A DNA stretch of 64,000 nt from Azorinus chamasolen (GCA_963576725.1 OY755246.1:75137467-75201466); one strand, 5' to 3'; positions 49,831 to 61,435 are shown, counted from the stretch's first letter. Notes: a model not told the origin generated them from the letters alone. A program made the numbers and translations.

Positions 49831-50971
49831 TTAATACTTGAGCAAATGCGCAAAACCAATTACCGGGTCTCATTTTTTTTTTTAAAGTTTTTACTCATTT
49901 AAACCGAGTACATGTATTATTAAACATAATGGCCTATAAAATGCTACTTTGGTAAGACATGGATTGGCATTTTAACCGAAAACGTTATATGATGGATAGA
50001 TTGTTTATTAGTAACTTATACATAAAGCATCACGTTACATATTACATATGCATACATTATAAGTACAATACAATGACAACACATATATGTATTCTTATCT
50101 AGCAAACACATGATTTTGAAATAACCGGTTTATTTGAGCCTTCGCGAAACTGGGACTCTGTTCTTTGTCAGAACTTAAAACTTTTTGATACAGATTATGT
50201 ATGATAAATTATAGAAAATATTTTAAAATGTAGTATATTATATTGAAATATTTACTTTAATTTCCTTTTAAAGCGGTAACATGTGCATTACTTGTATGTT
50301 ATACGCTCAGTTATACGCTCAGTTATACGCTCAGTTATACGCCCAGTGTTAAGCATTAACTGCTGAAAAAACTACTGCCTGCTCAAACTCTGACATGAAG
50401 CAAGTTTTACCTACTTCCCACTTGTCCAAGCTTCTGAGAAACAGCTGACAGAGTGTCAAACAGATTGGATCCTGATGAGACATTTAGTTTGAAATATAAG
50501 TATGTCCTTACCTTAAGCTAATAACAGGAATAGCAGGTAATAATAAATCATCGAAACTACTTCAAATTATACACACTATCCAATATCAATTATACTCTAA
50601 AATGGGTAAACACGTTTTGCTATTTACAAATACATGGCTCTGTGACGCCCTATTAGTGCGAATCGGTTCAGTGACCAGCGCAAATAATTTTTACCTTGAT
50701 TACCCTATGTAGTAGGCCAGCCAATCTCCCAATCTCTCCAAGTTGTTTATAAAGCAGAACGTGTCAGTTTAGGACATAGTAGTAGTAAAGAGTGAAGAGT
50801 CTGGTCAAACGGTTCTTCTCGAGCTGTTTGATGTGGGTGTGCACTATCTAACCCAGTGTGTATATCCGAATACTTAGGGGAGCTAAGGTACACGTAGTCG
50901 TTCTGTATAGAGGGAATATTAGCCACATTAAGGCTTCTGTAACAGTGTACTATTAGATCGACAACCGCATT
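49831..50971. other. Mostly unrecognised, with a 14-bp microsatellite
   Basis: GTTATACGCTCA is repeated four times at 50300-50345. A CTTGGATCC-family left arm (GTGTCAAACAGATTGGATCC) lies at 50454. A rearranged hairpin AGAGTCTGGTCAAACGGTTC is at about 50797. No coding similarity. Confidence 0.45.
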
Positions 50972-51188
50972 TTAACCCTTTACTTCATGAATTTTCATGT
51001 AAGAATTAACGACATCATCAACATCAATAAAATAAATTGTTATACTAAAGTTTGGCCATGATAAAAACTGTTGAATCATATCTATATTATACCATAAGCA
51101 AGCAGCGCAGACACTGATCAGGCGACTCCTGCTGAGTCTATTATGTTTGCAAAGGTGTAGAAAGGCGTATTTAAGGAGTAAAGGGTTA
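50972..51188 (+). mobile_element. A-MITE, TTAACCCTTTAC subfamily
   Basis: TTAACCCTTTACTTCATGAA at the left and GGAGTAAAGGGTTAA at the right, 217 bp. Interior: TTTCATGTAAGAATTAACGAC, AAAACTGTTGAATCATATCT, hairpin GCAAGCAGCGCAGACACTGA / GAGTCTATTATGTTTGC. Confidence 0.75.
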
Positions 51189-51330
51189 AATCTGACCAGG
51201 TGCTGTTCTATTTGTTACACAAGTCAGTATCAAGGCCTTATTGGAGAATATCGATGGTGACGCGTATAACCACTCAACCTAGTCCTATATCCTATACAAC
51301 CCTTAACTCGCTGTTGTCTTACTGGCTATA

Positions 51331-51851
51331 CAATAGAACCTGTCTTAACCGTTTCCCTGTTCTATATTTATTCCAAAATTCAATACCTACTGAACATTCA
51401 TGCCAAAACAGTTACAACGAAATATGGCAGGTGCAACATTATATAGCCATTTTAGAAAGTAACGAAACAGATCTTTCAAATTTTATTAGCAAACAGAGAG
51501 GACCCTGATCAGACGGCTCCTATATGGGCCGTCTGATCTGGGTCTAATCTATTCTCAGATGCGTGAAAACATGTTACTATGAAGGAAAGAGTTAAGAGGC
51601 TATCACCAATAGGTGTAATTATTGGTCTGTAAGGCAGGTGGTAACATAATGCAGGACATAAGTTATGCACAAACCTCCTATATGCGCTTTCTATAAGTTA
51701 TGCACAAACCTCCTATATGAGCTTTCTATAAGTTATGCACAAAGCTCCTATATGCGCTTTCTTAATTACTTTTGCTCTGCATTAAGCAATCAGCTGTTTT
51801 TAAGAATGCTATGTTCAATAAACGACTAGCCGTTTAAAACAGGTTCTACTC
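51331..51851 (+). mobile_element. B-MITE carrying a nested A-MITE and an internal triplication
   Basis: Ends CAATAGAACCTGTCTTAA and AACAGGTTCTACTCTA. An A-MITE sits at 51345-51595. The interior palindrome arm AAGTTATGCACAAACCTCCT, ATATGCGCTTTCT is repeated three times at 51660-51765 (CTTTCTATAAGTTATGCAC). The right side has GCATTAAGCAATCAGCTG. Confidence 0.65.
51345..51595 (+). mobile_element. A-MITE nested in a B-MITE
   Basis: TTAACCGTTTCCCTG to GAAGGAAAGAGTTAA, 251 bp. Interior ACCTACTGAACATTCATGCC, hairpin GCAAACAGAGAGGACCCTGA, CAGACGGCTCCTATATGGGC CGTCTG, GGGTCTAATCTATTCTC. Confidence 0.8.
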
Positions 51852-51984
51852 TACTTTCCTTTGAACATGACAATCAGAGTGTGATCCTTATGAGAAGTAC
51901 AAAACTTCGTCTCCGTCTGATCTGGATCCAAACTGTGTGTGTGGAGTAACTAAATAGTTTGTAGTTTGCACATACAGTTTGATG

Positions 51985-52625
51985 TTTGGCCCTCTACCTG
52001 GTGAATATTTATGTAAGCTACACGTATAATGGCACAATGAATATTTATGTAAGCTACACGTATAATGGCACAATGAATATTTATGTAAGCTACACGTATA
52101 ATGGCTCAATGAAAATTTATGTAAGCTACATGTATAATGGCTCAATGAATATTTATGTAAGCTACACGTATAATGGCTCAATGAATATTTATGTAAGCTA
52201 CACGTATAATGGCTCAATGAATATTTATGTAAGCTACACGTATAATGGCTCAATGAATATTTATGTAACCTACACGTATAATGACACAATGAATATGTAT
52301 GTAAGCTACACGTATAATGGCACAATGAATATTTATGTAAGCTACATGTATAATGGCTCAATGAATATTTATGTAAGCTACATGTATAATGGCACAATGA
52401 ATATTTATGTAAGCTACACGTATAATGGCACAATGAATATTTATGTAAGCTACACGTATAATGGCACAATGAATATTTATGTAAGCTACATGTATAATGA
52501 CACAATGAATATTTATGTAAGCTACACGTATAATGGCACAATGAATATTTATGTAAGCTACACGTATAATGGCTCAATGAATATTTATGTAAGCTACACG
52601 TATAATGGCACAATGAATATTAATT
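51985..52625 (+). repeat. Minisatellite, 36-bp unit, about 17 copies
   Basis: Unit TGAATATTTATGTAAGCTAC, ACGTATAATGGCACAA (variants CATGTATAATGG, GGCTCAA). Long frames are open on both strands only because 36 is a multiple of three. The first unit is preceded by TTTGGCCCTCTACCTGG, which aligns with the A-MITE end TTTAACCCTTTACTTCA. Confidence 0.9.
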
Positions 52626-52639
52626 AGATGAGTTTTATA

Positions 52640-52714
52640 CTGGCATTCTGAAAATACAAATGTTAAAAGTAACAGAAACTGTAGCACCTCATATGTATTG
52701 TTACTAAGCAAAAC
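52640..52714 (+). mobile_element. A-MITE interior between two arrays
   Basis: GTAACAGAAACTGTAGCACC, TCATATGTATTGTTACTAAG, CAAAACGAGCAGATA matches the interior of the copy at 50972 (AAAACTGTTGAATCATATCT, ACCATAAGCAAGCAGCGCAG) up to the hairpin left arm. Confidence 0.6.
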
Positions 52715-54575
52715 GAGCAGATATCCAAACAGTGTATACCCAAACAGTGTAGTGTATACCCAAACAGTGTAGTGTATACCCAAACAGTGTATACCCAAAC
52801 AGTGTATACCCAAACAGTGTATACCCAAACAGTGTAGAGTTTACCCAAACAGTGTATACCCAAACAGTGTATACCCAAACAGTGTATACCCAAACAGTGT
52901 ATACCCAAACAGTATATACCCAAACAGTGTATACCCAAACAGTGTATACCCAAACAATGTAGTGTATACCCAAACAGTGTATACCCAAACAGTGTATACC
53001 CAAACAGTGTAGTGTATACCCAAACAGTGTATACCCAAACAGTATATAGCCAAACAATGTATACCCAAACAATGTATACCCAAACAGTGTATACCCAAAC
53101 AGTGAAGTGTATACCCAAACAGTGTATACCCAAACAGTGTAGTGTATACCCAAACACTGTATACCCAAACAATGTATACCCAAACAGTGTATACCCAACA
53201 GTGTATACCCAAACAGTGTATACCCAAACAATGTATACCCAAACACAGCATACCCAACCACTGCATACCCGAACAGTGTATACCCAAACAGTGTATACCC
53301 AAACAGTGTATACCCAAACAATGTATACCCAAACAGTGTATACCCAAACAGTGTATACCCAAACAGTGTATACCCAAACAGTGTATAGTGTATACCCAAA
53401 CAGTGTATACCCAAACAGTGTATACCCAAACAGTGTAGTGTATACCCAAACAGTGTATACCCAAACAGTATATAGCCAAACAATGTATACCCAAACAATG
53501 TATACCCAAACAGTGTATACCCAAACAGTGAAGTGTATACCCAAACAGTGTATACCCAAACAGTGTAGTGTATACCCAAACACTGTATACCCAAACAATG
53601 TATACCCAAACAGTGTATACCCAACAGTGTATACCCAAACAGTGTATACCCAAACAATGTATACCCAAACACAGCATACCCAACCACTGCATACCCGAAC
53701 AGTGTATACCCAAACAGTGTATACCCAAACAGTGTATACCCAAACGATGTATACCCAAACAGTGTATACCCAAACAGTGTATACCCAAACAGTGTATACC
53801 CAAACAGTGTATAGTGTATACCCAAACAGTGTATACCCAAACAGTGTATAGTGTATACCCAAACAGTGTATACCCAAACAGTGTAGTGTATACCCAAACA
53901 GTGTATACCCAAACAATGTATACCCAAACAGTGTATACCCAAACAGTGTACAGTGTATACCCAAACAGTGTATACCCAAACAGTGTATAGTGTATACCCA
54001 AACAGTGTATACCCAAACGATGTATACCCAAACAGTGTATACCCAAACGATGTATACCCAAACAGTGTATACCCAAACAGTGTATAACCAAACACTGCAT
54101 ACCCAAACAGTGTAGTGCATACCCAAACAGTGTAGTGTATACCCAAACAGTGTATACTCAAGCAGTGTAGTGTATACCAAAACAGTGTATACTCAAACAC
54201 TGTAATGTTTACCAAAACAGTGTATACCCAAACAGTGTAGTGTATACCAAAACAATGTATACCAAACAGAGTATACCCAAACAGTGGATACCAAAACAGT
54301 GTATACCCAAATAGTTTAGTGTTTACCCAAACAGTGTACACCCAAACAGTGTATACCCAAACAGTGTATACCCAAACAGTGTATACCCAAACAGTGTATA
54401 CCCAAACAGTGTAGTGTTTACCCAAACAGTGTAGTGTATACCCAAACAGTGTATACCCAAACAGTGTAGTGTTTACCCAAACAGTGTAGTGTTTACCCAA
54501 ACAGTGTACTGTATACCCAAACAGTGTATACCCAAACAGTGTAGTGTTTACCCAAACAGTGTAGTGTTTACCCAA
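52715..54575 (+). repeat. Minisatellite, 15-bp unit with 5-bp spacers, about 1.9 kb
   Basis: Unit AAACAGTGTATACCC, over 100 copies, with occasional extra AGTGT or TAGTG giving 20-bp steps. The unit equals the AGTG-type A-hairpin left arm CAAACAGTGTAGACCC with one change. Words with distinctive variants (AGTATATAGCC, AGTGAAGTGT, CACAGCATACCCAACCACTG) recur 426 bp apart. Very long frames on both strands (up to 626 codons) are by-products of the 15-bp period. Confidence 0.92.
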
Positions 54576-54599
54576 AGCTACCATCTGACTTGAAGATCC

Positions 54600-55020
54600 G
54601 GACTTATGCTCCGTTTAGGTGGTCGCAATAGAGAGTTGTTTTCTGCCCTTAAATATAATATTAAGGACTGTGTAATCAACTTTAACCCTGTCCCTGTTCT
54701 CTGTTAAGTCCAAACTGCAATACCTACTGAATATTCATAGACGAAATAGTCATAATGAATTTTAAATTAAATATAGTAGGTGGGACATTGTAGCCATTTT
54801 AGAAACTAAAGAAACAGATCTATCAAATTCCATTAGCAATCAGAGCAGACCCTGATCGGAGCCGTCTAGTCTGAGTCTATTATGTTTGCAAATTCATGAA
54901 AAGGCGTTTATATGAAGGAAAGGGTTAAAAGCCGGAGTTATGCCTCGGTAAGGTGGTCGCTATAAAGGGATTGTCTTCTGTACCTAAATAAAGTAGTAAT
55001 GACTATGCATTGAACAAACC
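54600..55020 (+). repeat. Short direct repeat flanking an A-MITE
   Basis: TATGCTCCGTTTAGGTGGTCGC..TTCTGCCCTTAAATA at about 54606-54653 and TATGCCTCGGTAAGGTGGTCGC..TTCTGTACCTAAATA at about 54939-54987, either side of the MITE. They are probably two ends of a further repeat. Confidence 0.45.
54682..54928 (+). mobile_element. A-MITE, complete
   Basis: TTAACCCTGTCCCTG to GAAGGAAAGGGTTAA, 247 bp. ATACCTACTGAATATTCATAG, GACATTGTAGCCATTTTAGA, hairpin CAATCAGAGCAGACCCTGAT / GTCTAGTCTGAGTCTATTATGTTTGC, GAAAAGGCGTTTATATGAAGG. Confidence 0.8.
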
Positions 55021-55132
55021 AATACGAAGCCGTTTGTGTAAAAGCATTATAGCAATAATGATTTTCCTGCTTCTTCTATTGATATTATTGATTTAACAAC
55101 TTCAGTGCGAGGAACGGGTCACGTTTGTCTTT

Positions 55133-55200
55133 AGCAAACACTGTAGACCCATATGAGAGGGTTCCTAGAGGAGCCCCCTCATAAGGGTCTGCACTGTTTG
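55133..55200. repeat. A-type hairpin copy, AGTG subfamily
   Basis: GCAAACACTGTAGACCCATA, TGAGAGGGTTCC answered by GGAGCCCCCTCATA, AGGGTCTGCACTGTTTG. It stands alone with no TTAA ends. Confidence 0.7.
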
Positions 55201-55494
55201 TCATGTTATACTTTTCTGACAGATATCCATGAATATTCGCAGTAAGTTTGACCTTTATGAATTTTGAAATTGTCTATTTGAAACTTCAAGGTTTAAATGG
55301 TTTAGTCATGCATTTCACATGAGTACTTCTTCTTGGTGTCAATATTGATTTCAGTAAGCCACGCAGTTCCGATCCTCCCGTGATTAATAATTCAAATCCA
55401 TGACTATTCAGTTAAGAAATACATGTAATGACATCGTGAATATCAATTAGATTAAGTATCATAAAACTGCACATGAACACGAGAAATGTTGTCC

Positions 55495-55612
55495 ATCTAT
55501 ATTTACCATTGTCGACTATATTTACCAGTGTATATTTACCATTGTCTACTATATTTACCAGTGTATATTTACCATTGTCTACTATATTTACCAGTGTATA
55601 TTTACCAGTGTC
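55495..55612 (+). repeat. Short tandem repeat TATATTTACCAKTGT
   Basis: CTATATTTACCAGTGTATAT and TTACCATTGTCTA alternate about three times. Confidence 0.75.
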
Positions 55613-56016
55613 TGTAAAAACTTTGCTTTCACTGCTCAAGTAATAAACACTATACACTTCATTCAAAATATCATTTTATACGCAAATAATTAGGTTTACA
55701 TATAATGGTAAGCTTTGTTTTGTTGCAGCACTTACTCACTTTGCTGTACATATACAGCAATATTTTTTTTACTTTTATGCTCTAGTTTTTGTCTTTTTTT
55801 CTCTTATATATACATATGATTAAGGGAGGCAAATCTGTTGTAGACCCCTTTTAATCATGTCAGCATTGCCTCCCTTGACATTGATCTCCCATTTTCAAGA
55901 TATATAATTATGCCTTAACACATGCATTAATAATTTTAAAGACAATATTGTCTTAGATCTTAAAATCTATAGGAATCTTTTTAGAATCATAAATGTTAAC
56001 AAATATCTATATTTAT

Positions 56017-56785
56017 AACCCCCCCCCCCCCCCCATTTTTTTTTAAAAAATGGAGGTATATTGCTTTGCACATGTCGGTCGGTCTGTCGGTCTGTCTGTC
56101 TGTCGGTCGGTCGGTAGATCGATGGTTTCCGATCGATAACTAATAAACGACATGGCATAGAATCTTGCTGTGGTGGTTGGTCATGACAACTAGATGACCC
56201 CTATTATTTTTTAGGTCACTGGGTCAAAGGTCAAGGTCACCATGACCTTAACTGGTGAAATAGTTTCCGATCAATAACTACTCAAAGGTTTGGCTTGGGA
56301 TCTTCAAACTTGCTGTGGTGGTTGGTCATAACCACTAGATGAGCCCTGTTGTTTTGAGGTGACCAGGTCAAAGGTCAAGGTCACCATAACCTTAACTGGT
56401 GAAATGGTTTCCGATCAATAACTGCTCAAGGGTTTGGCTTAGGATCTTCAAACTTGCTTTGGTGGTTGGTCATGACCATTAGATGACCCCTATTGTTTTT
56501 AGATCACTAGGTTAAATGTCAAGGTCACCATAACCTTAACTGGTGAAATGGTTTCCAATCAATAACTGCTCAAGGGTTGAGGTCACTAAGTCAAATGTCA
56601 AGGTCAACAGGGCCTTAACTTGTGAAATGTTTTCAATAAATGATCAGTGGTTTGGCTTAGGATCTTCAAAGTTGCTGCTGTTATTAGTCATGACCACTAG
56701 ATGACCTCTATAGTTGAGGTCACTAGATCAAAGGTCAGGGGCTCGCGGGTATACATGTTCTTCAAACATCTCTTGTTATATTAAA
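56017..56785 (+). mobile_element. Tandem-repeat element with about 143-bp units
   Basis: A C run and A run head GGAGGTATATTGCTTTGCAC, a GTCGGTCTGTC microsatellite (56073-56115), then four or five units: GGTTTCCGATCAATAACTG, TTTGGCTTAGGATCTTCAAA, GTGGTTGGTCATGACCACTA, GGTCAAAGGTCAAGGTCACC. Ends near TATACATGTTCTTCAAACAT CTCTTGTT. Same plan as the P elements. Confidence 0.7.
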
Positions 56786-57370
56786 TTTGAGATTTAAATA
56801 TATATCTATATAGATCTATCTTACATGTATGTTTTTCAATATGCTAAACTTAGCCGACAAATAGTTTCTGATATAGCTAATGTTATTTGTTGTAAACCAG
56901 ACTGAAGATAACATTTCTTGTATCTTGTATCTAGCACCACTGTTTGTGTACATTACAGATGAGTACAACTGGCTTAGGATTTATGGTGTTGTTCAATATC
57001 AATATGTGAGTACTGAGAAGAGTGACAGAGCAAGTTTTGAACAAATTTCACTTTTTTAAATTGCATTCATTTGAATGCGACAAATGCAACATATACAGTA
57101 AGAGAAGACATATGTTTTCACTTGACTATCAGTTTAAGCCATTACAGTGCGGTAATATTACCACGTCGAACAACACGTGTAATGTACAGGGGTAATAGCT
57201 GAACATTAATGGGTTAGTTTGGATTTGGATCGAATGATATTTTATTGGCATGCATGAAACTTTGATTGACAAGCTATGACCAAATAGGCTGTGGTGTTTG
57301 CCTTGCAAACATATAATTATTATGATAACACAATCAGACGACATGATATGATCCGTAGGGTTTGTGTTGA

Positions 57371-57745
57371 TACGCACTTAGACCGGCAAGAGAGGGACTT
57401 GATACGCACTTACACTGGCAAGAGAGGGACTTGATACGCACTTAGACTGGCAAGCGAGGGACTTGATACGCACTTAGACTGGCAAGAGAGGGACTTGATA
57501 CGCACTTAGACTGGTAAGAGAGGGACTTGATACGCACGTAGACTGGCAAGAGAGGGACTTGATACGCACGTAGACTGGCAAGAGAGGGACTTGATACGCA
57601 CTTAGACTGGCAAGAGAGGGACTTGATACGCACGTAGACTGGTAAGAGAGGGACTTGATGCGCACTTAGACTGGCAAGAGAGGGACTTGATACGCACTTA
57701 GACTGGTAAGAGAGGGACTTGATGCGCATTTAGACTGGTAAGAGA
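57371..57745 (+). repeat. Minisatellite, 32-bp unit, about 11.5 copies
   Basis: Unit ATACGCACTTAGACTGGCAA, GAGAGGGACTTG, with variants ACGTAGACTGG, CTGGTAAG and ATGCGC. The variants TGGTAAG and ATGCGCA co-occur at the right end. Confidence 0.9.
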
Positions 57746-58274
57746 GTGACATCAAATAAAAACTTGCTTTACATGTACAGCAAAGTGAGTAAGTGCTGCG
57801 GCAAAACAAAGCTTACCATTATGTAAACCTAATTATTTGCTTAATAAGTTTTAAATGATTTTTGAGTGAAGTGTATAGTGTTTATAATTTGAGCTTTGAA
57901 AATTAACGTAGTTTTAAACAGTATAGACACTGGTAAAATACCATTTTTATTTCGAGTATACTAGTAAACGAAAGGCTAGTCTTCTGATGCTGATATAAAC
58001 TTATTATGCTAGGAAGTAATAAGAAGAACTAAAGTCAGGTATAGAAAAGGAACAACAAAGTTAATGATTAATTATCTTTATTTAAAAAAAAACTTCTAAA
58101 TAACATACAGTAGAAGAAGATCACTTTTAGTGTTGATAGCATAATTAAAACTACCAAGTAAATAACAATGACGGACATTAGTTGGTTGTTTACTCTTGAT
58201 AAAAGTAGAAGCTTTTTTAAAAAAAAACCAACATGCATGGGTCCTTTTATTTGAAAACCTTTGTTTTTATTGGT

Positions 58275-58698
58275 GTTGTTCCGATAATCGATTATAATCG
58301 ATGATTGATCGAAAAGTATTTTCGATTTACTATCGATAGTAATTTTGCCATAATCGATTACTGACTGTATAATCTGTGCAGTTGTATCAGTAATTTTTGT
58401 AGGCGTTTTAATGGGAATATAACTGTATGAAGTAGTTTACCTTTATAATAAGCCTCTACCAAGCTGTATTCTGTGACCATTTATTAAAATGGTCTCTTCG
58501 AGATGATTCTGATGAATGGTCACAGCATACTGTTTGGTTGACACAAACTCTTAGTTAGGTATTATCTTGTTACATCAAGCTTTACATGCACAGAATCTCT
58601 GAAAGTATTTTCGATTAATTATCGATTTGTAATCGATAATAAATGTTCGATTCAATTCCATAATCGATTATGATTTTGGTACGATTCTCCATCCCTAG
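58275..58698. mobile_element. hAT-like MITE
   Basis: The right end ACGATTCTCCATCCCTAG and internal inverted ATCGATTATAATCGAT-type words at both ends (CCATAATCGATTATGATTTTGG; GAAAAGTATTTTCGATTTAC against GAAAGTATTTTCGATTAATT) recall the AGGGATGGxGAATCG ends of hAT-derived MITEs. The left terminus is incomplete. Confidence 0.45.
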
Positions 58699-58699
58699 T

Positions 58700-60690
58700 T
58701 TTTTTCCTTGGTGCACATGTCGACCAAGAAACGTTTACATTGGTGTAATGAATAAAATATATGGATGAACTTAATTTTGTGAAAAGAAATAAGGACATAT
58801 CCTTCTTTAAAGAGTAGCAAAGGGAAACTAATGTTCCTCATTACAGCATGTGCAAAATCAAGGATGATTACATGATTAACCTTTTCTCCGTTAATCTATA
58901 CAGAAGTTTATTTTGGGTGAATATTTTATTGAATAAATCATTTGGTAAAATAGATAGAAAAATTAATTAGTGATAGCTGAGATATATACTATTTTAATAT
59001 AATTATATTTAAATGTAGCAGACGAAATTGAAACAGCTTCTTTAGGATCTTTCAGATCTGAGTTTACTCCGCAAAGATGTTTAAATGTATCTGTGGGAGA
59101 AAAGGTTAAAAAAAATAAACATTTGAAACAATCAAATCAACACAAGGAACGTTCAGGTAACATATGTGTTTATACAGCATTGATAATAAACGAACAGTGT
59201 AATATACAAGACTTTGACCATAGGTAAACAACTCAAAACTTTAATCTTTTCAAAACAAAGTGATTTTTATGTCCAATGAAGATATTTTGACACCAAAGTA
59301 TAAATTATTTTACTTGGAACTACGGATACTTTACAGATATTGTTCTAAATTCGCTAACAGAGCAGATTCTGATCAGAGGGCTCATAAAGAATGCCCTAAT
59401 GAACTTATTCGTCAAGATATCATGACCAAAATGACAGATTTATAGGTTTATATGGTATTTAATAAGTATTGTCTATTTGGTAATACTAATGCTCAGGCCA
59501 CATTCCTCCAAGTAAAAAATGTCAAACAATGCTCTAACTGTATTGTCTGTCAATTGGTCATGACCAAAATCACAGGTGCATAATCCCATATGATGACAAA
59601 GAAGTATACAAATATTGAGAAAGATTCATAGAAAGATTGCCGAGTAATGCTCTGGACGAATCTGGACAAACCAATGAACGGACAGACAGACTGACAGAGT
59701 GATTTGTTTGATATATTTATTGTTTGATAAGTGTGTTTTCTTATTTGTTTCTTATCACAATAAAATTCCAATTTCAAAATGAACCAAGTTTTTTAATTCC
59801 ATTTCTTGACTTTATTTCCACAATCTTGTAATTTAAATTAAACAAGATATTTCCTGCCATCATTACACGGCATATACTGGTGTTGAAAGCTTATTTATCA
59901 TCTAATCAAAACGATATATCTATTGGATATAATTCTGCATATATTGGTACTTTCCGTTCAATCATATCACACTTGCCATTTATATACCTTTGAATGCAAA
60001 TCGGTTGGACTAAATGGCTATATTTTATAATGGGGCTGAAACGACCAAGCCCGAAACGGATTTTGACCGAATCATTCATAACAAATAAGCTCTTCCAGGC
60101 AGAAGGTAAATATATTACTCCAGTCCCAAAAAAAGTAGGTCATACCAAACCACTACATACCTTGTGCTGTAATTGAGGTGCTCTTTTTCAGGAATGGTCA
60201 TATTTAACATACTTAACATATTTCGAAATCAAAACATTTATGTCAAATTAACATATGGATGCACTTGACCGTTTATATGAAATTATAATAGAGCTGTGCA
60301 GTAATAGTATAAATGGACACGAGAGCCATCTTTTTGTTTGCATGAATACTCTTGAGATATTTTCTACGGATATCTATCTTAAAATACATGTGTCTTTGTT
60401 TGCAAATTCAATATTTCCGCTGATAAAATTAACCGGCACATGTCTTTTAGCTATAGTTTGGCCGCATAATGCATCCTTTGATAATCAAAGACCTATGATG
60501 TGTGTTATCATAGGTCTTTGCCATAATACACCATTTTCACACCTGAAAAACAATTATTAGCTTTTCCTAGTATAAAACATTCTATTCGTAGATCTATTGC
60601 ATTTTAACATTCCTAAACCAACAAATACGTTTCAACAATTCTTGATAAATCAGTCATCCTACCGGTGAAATTGTATCAACAAAATTCCAT
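58700..60690. other. Largely unrecognised sequence
   Basis: Contains an A-hairpin half at about 59355-59395 (GCTAACAGAGCAGATTCTGA, TCAGAGGGCTC) and a perfect hairpin TAATCAAAGACCTATGATG / CATCATAGGTCTTTG-like near 60479-60520. The small frames show no domain. Confidence 0.4.
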
Positions 60691-60769
60691 AGAGACGCCC
60701 GCTCTTCGAAGTGAGCGCCAATAAACGACAATCACATCTGAACAGTCAAAGAGCTGAACGAGATAGAGA

Positions 60770-61435
60770 GAACTTAGACTGAGGGAAGAACCTAGAGAAG
60801 CGACACACTTAGACGAATAAGGCATACCAAGATCAGACACACTGGAGACAAATAACGTAATACCAAAATCAGAGAGAACAGACAAATAACGTAATACCCA
60901 GATCAGAGAGAACAGACACACTTAGATAAATAACGCAACCCCAGATCAGAGAGAACAGCCACACTTAGACAAATAACGCAACCCCATAACGCAACTCCAG
61001 ATCAGAGAGAACATACATACTTAGACAAATAACGCAACCCCATAACACAACTCGAGATCAGAGAGAACAGATACACTTAGACAAATAACGCAACCCAAAA
61101 TCAGAGAGAACATACACACTTAGACTAATAACGCAACCCAAAATCAGAGAGAACAGACACACTTAGACAAATAACGCAACCCCAGATCAGAGAGAACATA
61201 CACACTTAGACAAATAACGCAACCCAAAATCAGAGAGAACAGACACACTTAGACAAATAACGCAACCCCAGATCAGAGAGAACATACACACTTAGACAAA
61301 TAACGCAATCCCGGATCAGAGAGAAAAGGCACACTTAGACAAATAACACAAACCCAGATCAGGGAGAAAAGACATACTTAGACAAATAACCCAATCCCAG
61401 ATCAGAGAGAACAGACACACTTAGACAAATTAAAT
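60770..61435 (+). repeat. Minisatellite, about 43-47-bp unit, about 14 copies
   Basis: Unit ACACACTTAGACAAATAACG, CAACCCCAGATCAGAGAGAA, CAT or CAG. Two subtypes (CCCCAGATC and CCCAAAATC) alternate in the middle. Two early units are longer by CATAACGCAACTC. Degenerate starts lie near 60720. Confidence 0.85.

Larger units (their letters stand above)
55590..57955. mobile_element. Composite region bounded by about 170-bp imperfect inverted repeats
   Basis: The left arm (about 55590-55752) contains ATAAACACTATACACTTCA, GCAAATAATTAGGTTTACAT and CAGCACTTACTCACTTTGCTG. The right arm (about 57768-57955) is its complement: CAGCAAAGTGAGTAAGTGCTG, ATGTAAACCTAATTATTTGC, TGAAGTGTATAGTGTTTAT. Between lie a tandem-repeat element, about 600 bp of unrecognised sequence and a 32-bp minisatellite. 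No transposase frame was seen. Confidence 0.6.

Noticed and set aside
51888..52627. 241- and 213-codon frames (H-Y-T-C-S-L-H-K-Y-S; M-N-I-Y-V-S-Y-T-Y-N-G)
   Set aside because: By-products of a 36-bp tandem repeat. Open frames on both strands at once are the giveaway.
52663..54584. Very long open frames (up to 626 codons, minus strand; 279 codons, plus strand) rich in W-V-Y-T / Y-T-Q-T repeats
   Set aside because: They lie wholly within the 15-bp minisatellite. A 15-bp period without stops stays open in several frames on both strands. There is no start context or non-repeat domain.
57442..57729. 95-codon minus-strand frame (S-L-S-Y-Q-S-K-C-V-S-S-P)
   Set aside because: It lies within the 32-bp minisatellite, and overlapping frames on the same strand read the same repeat.
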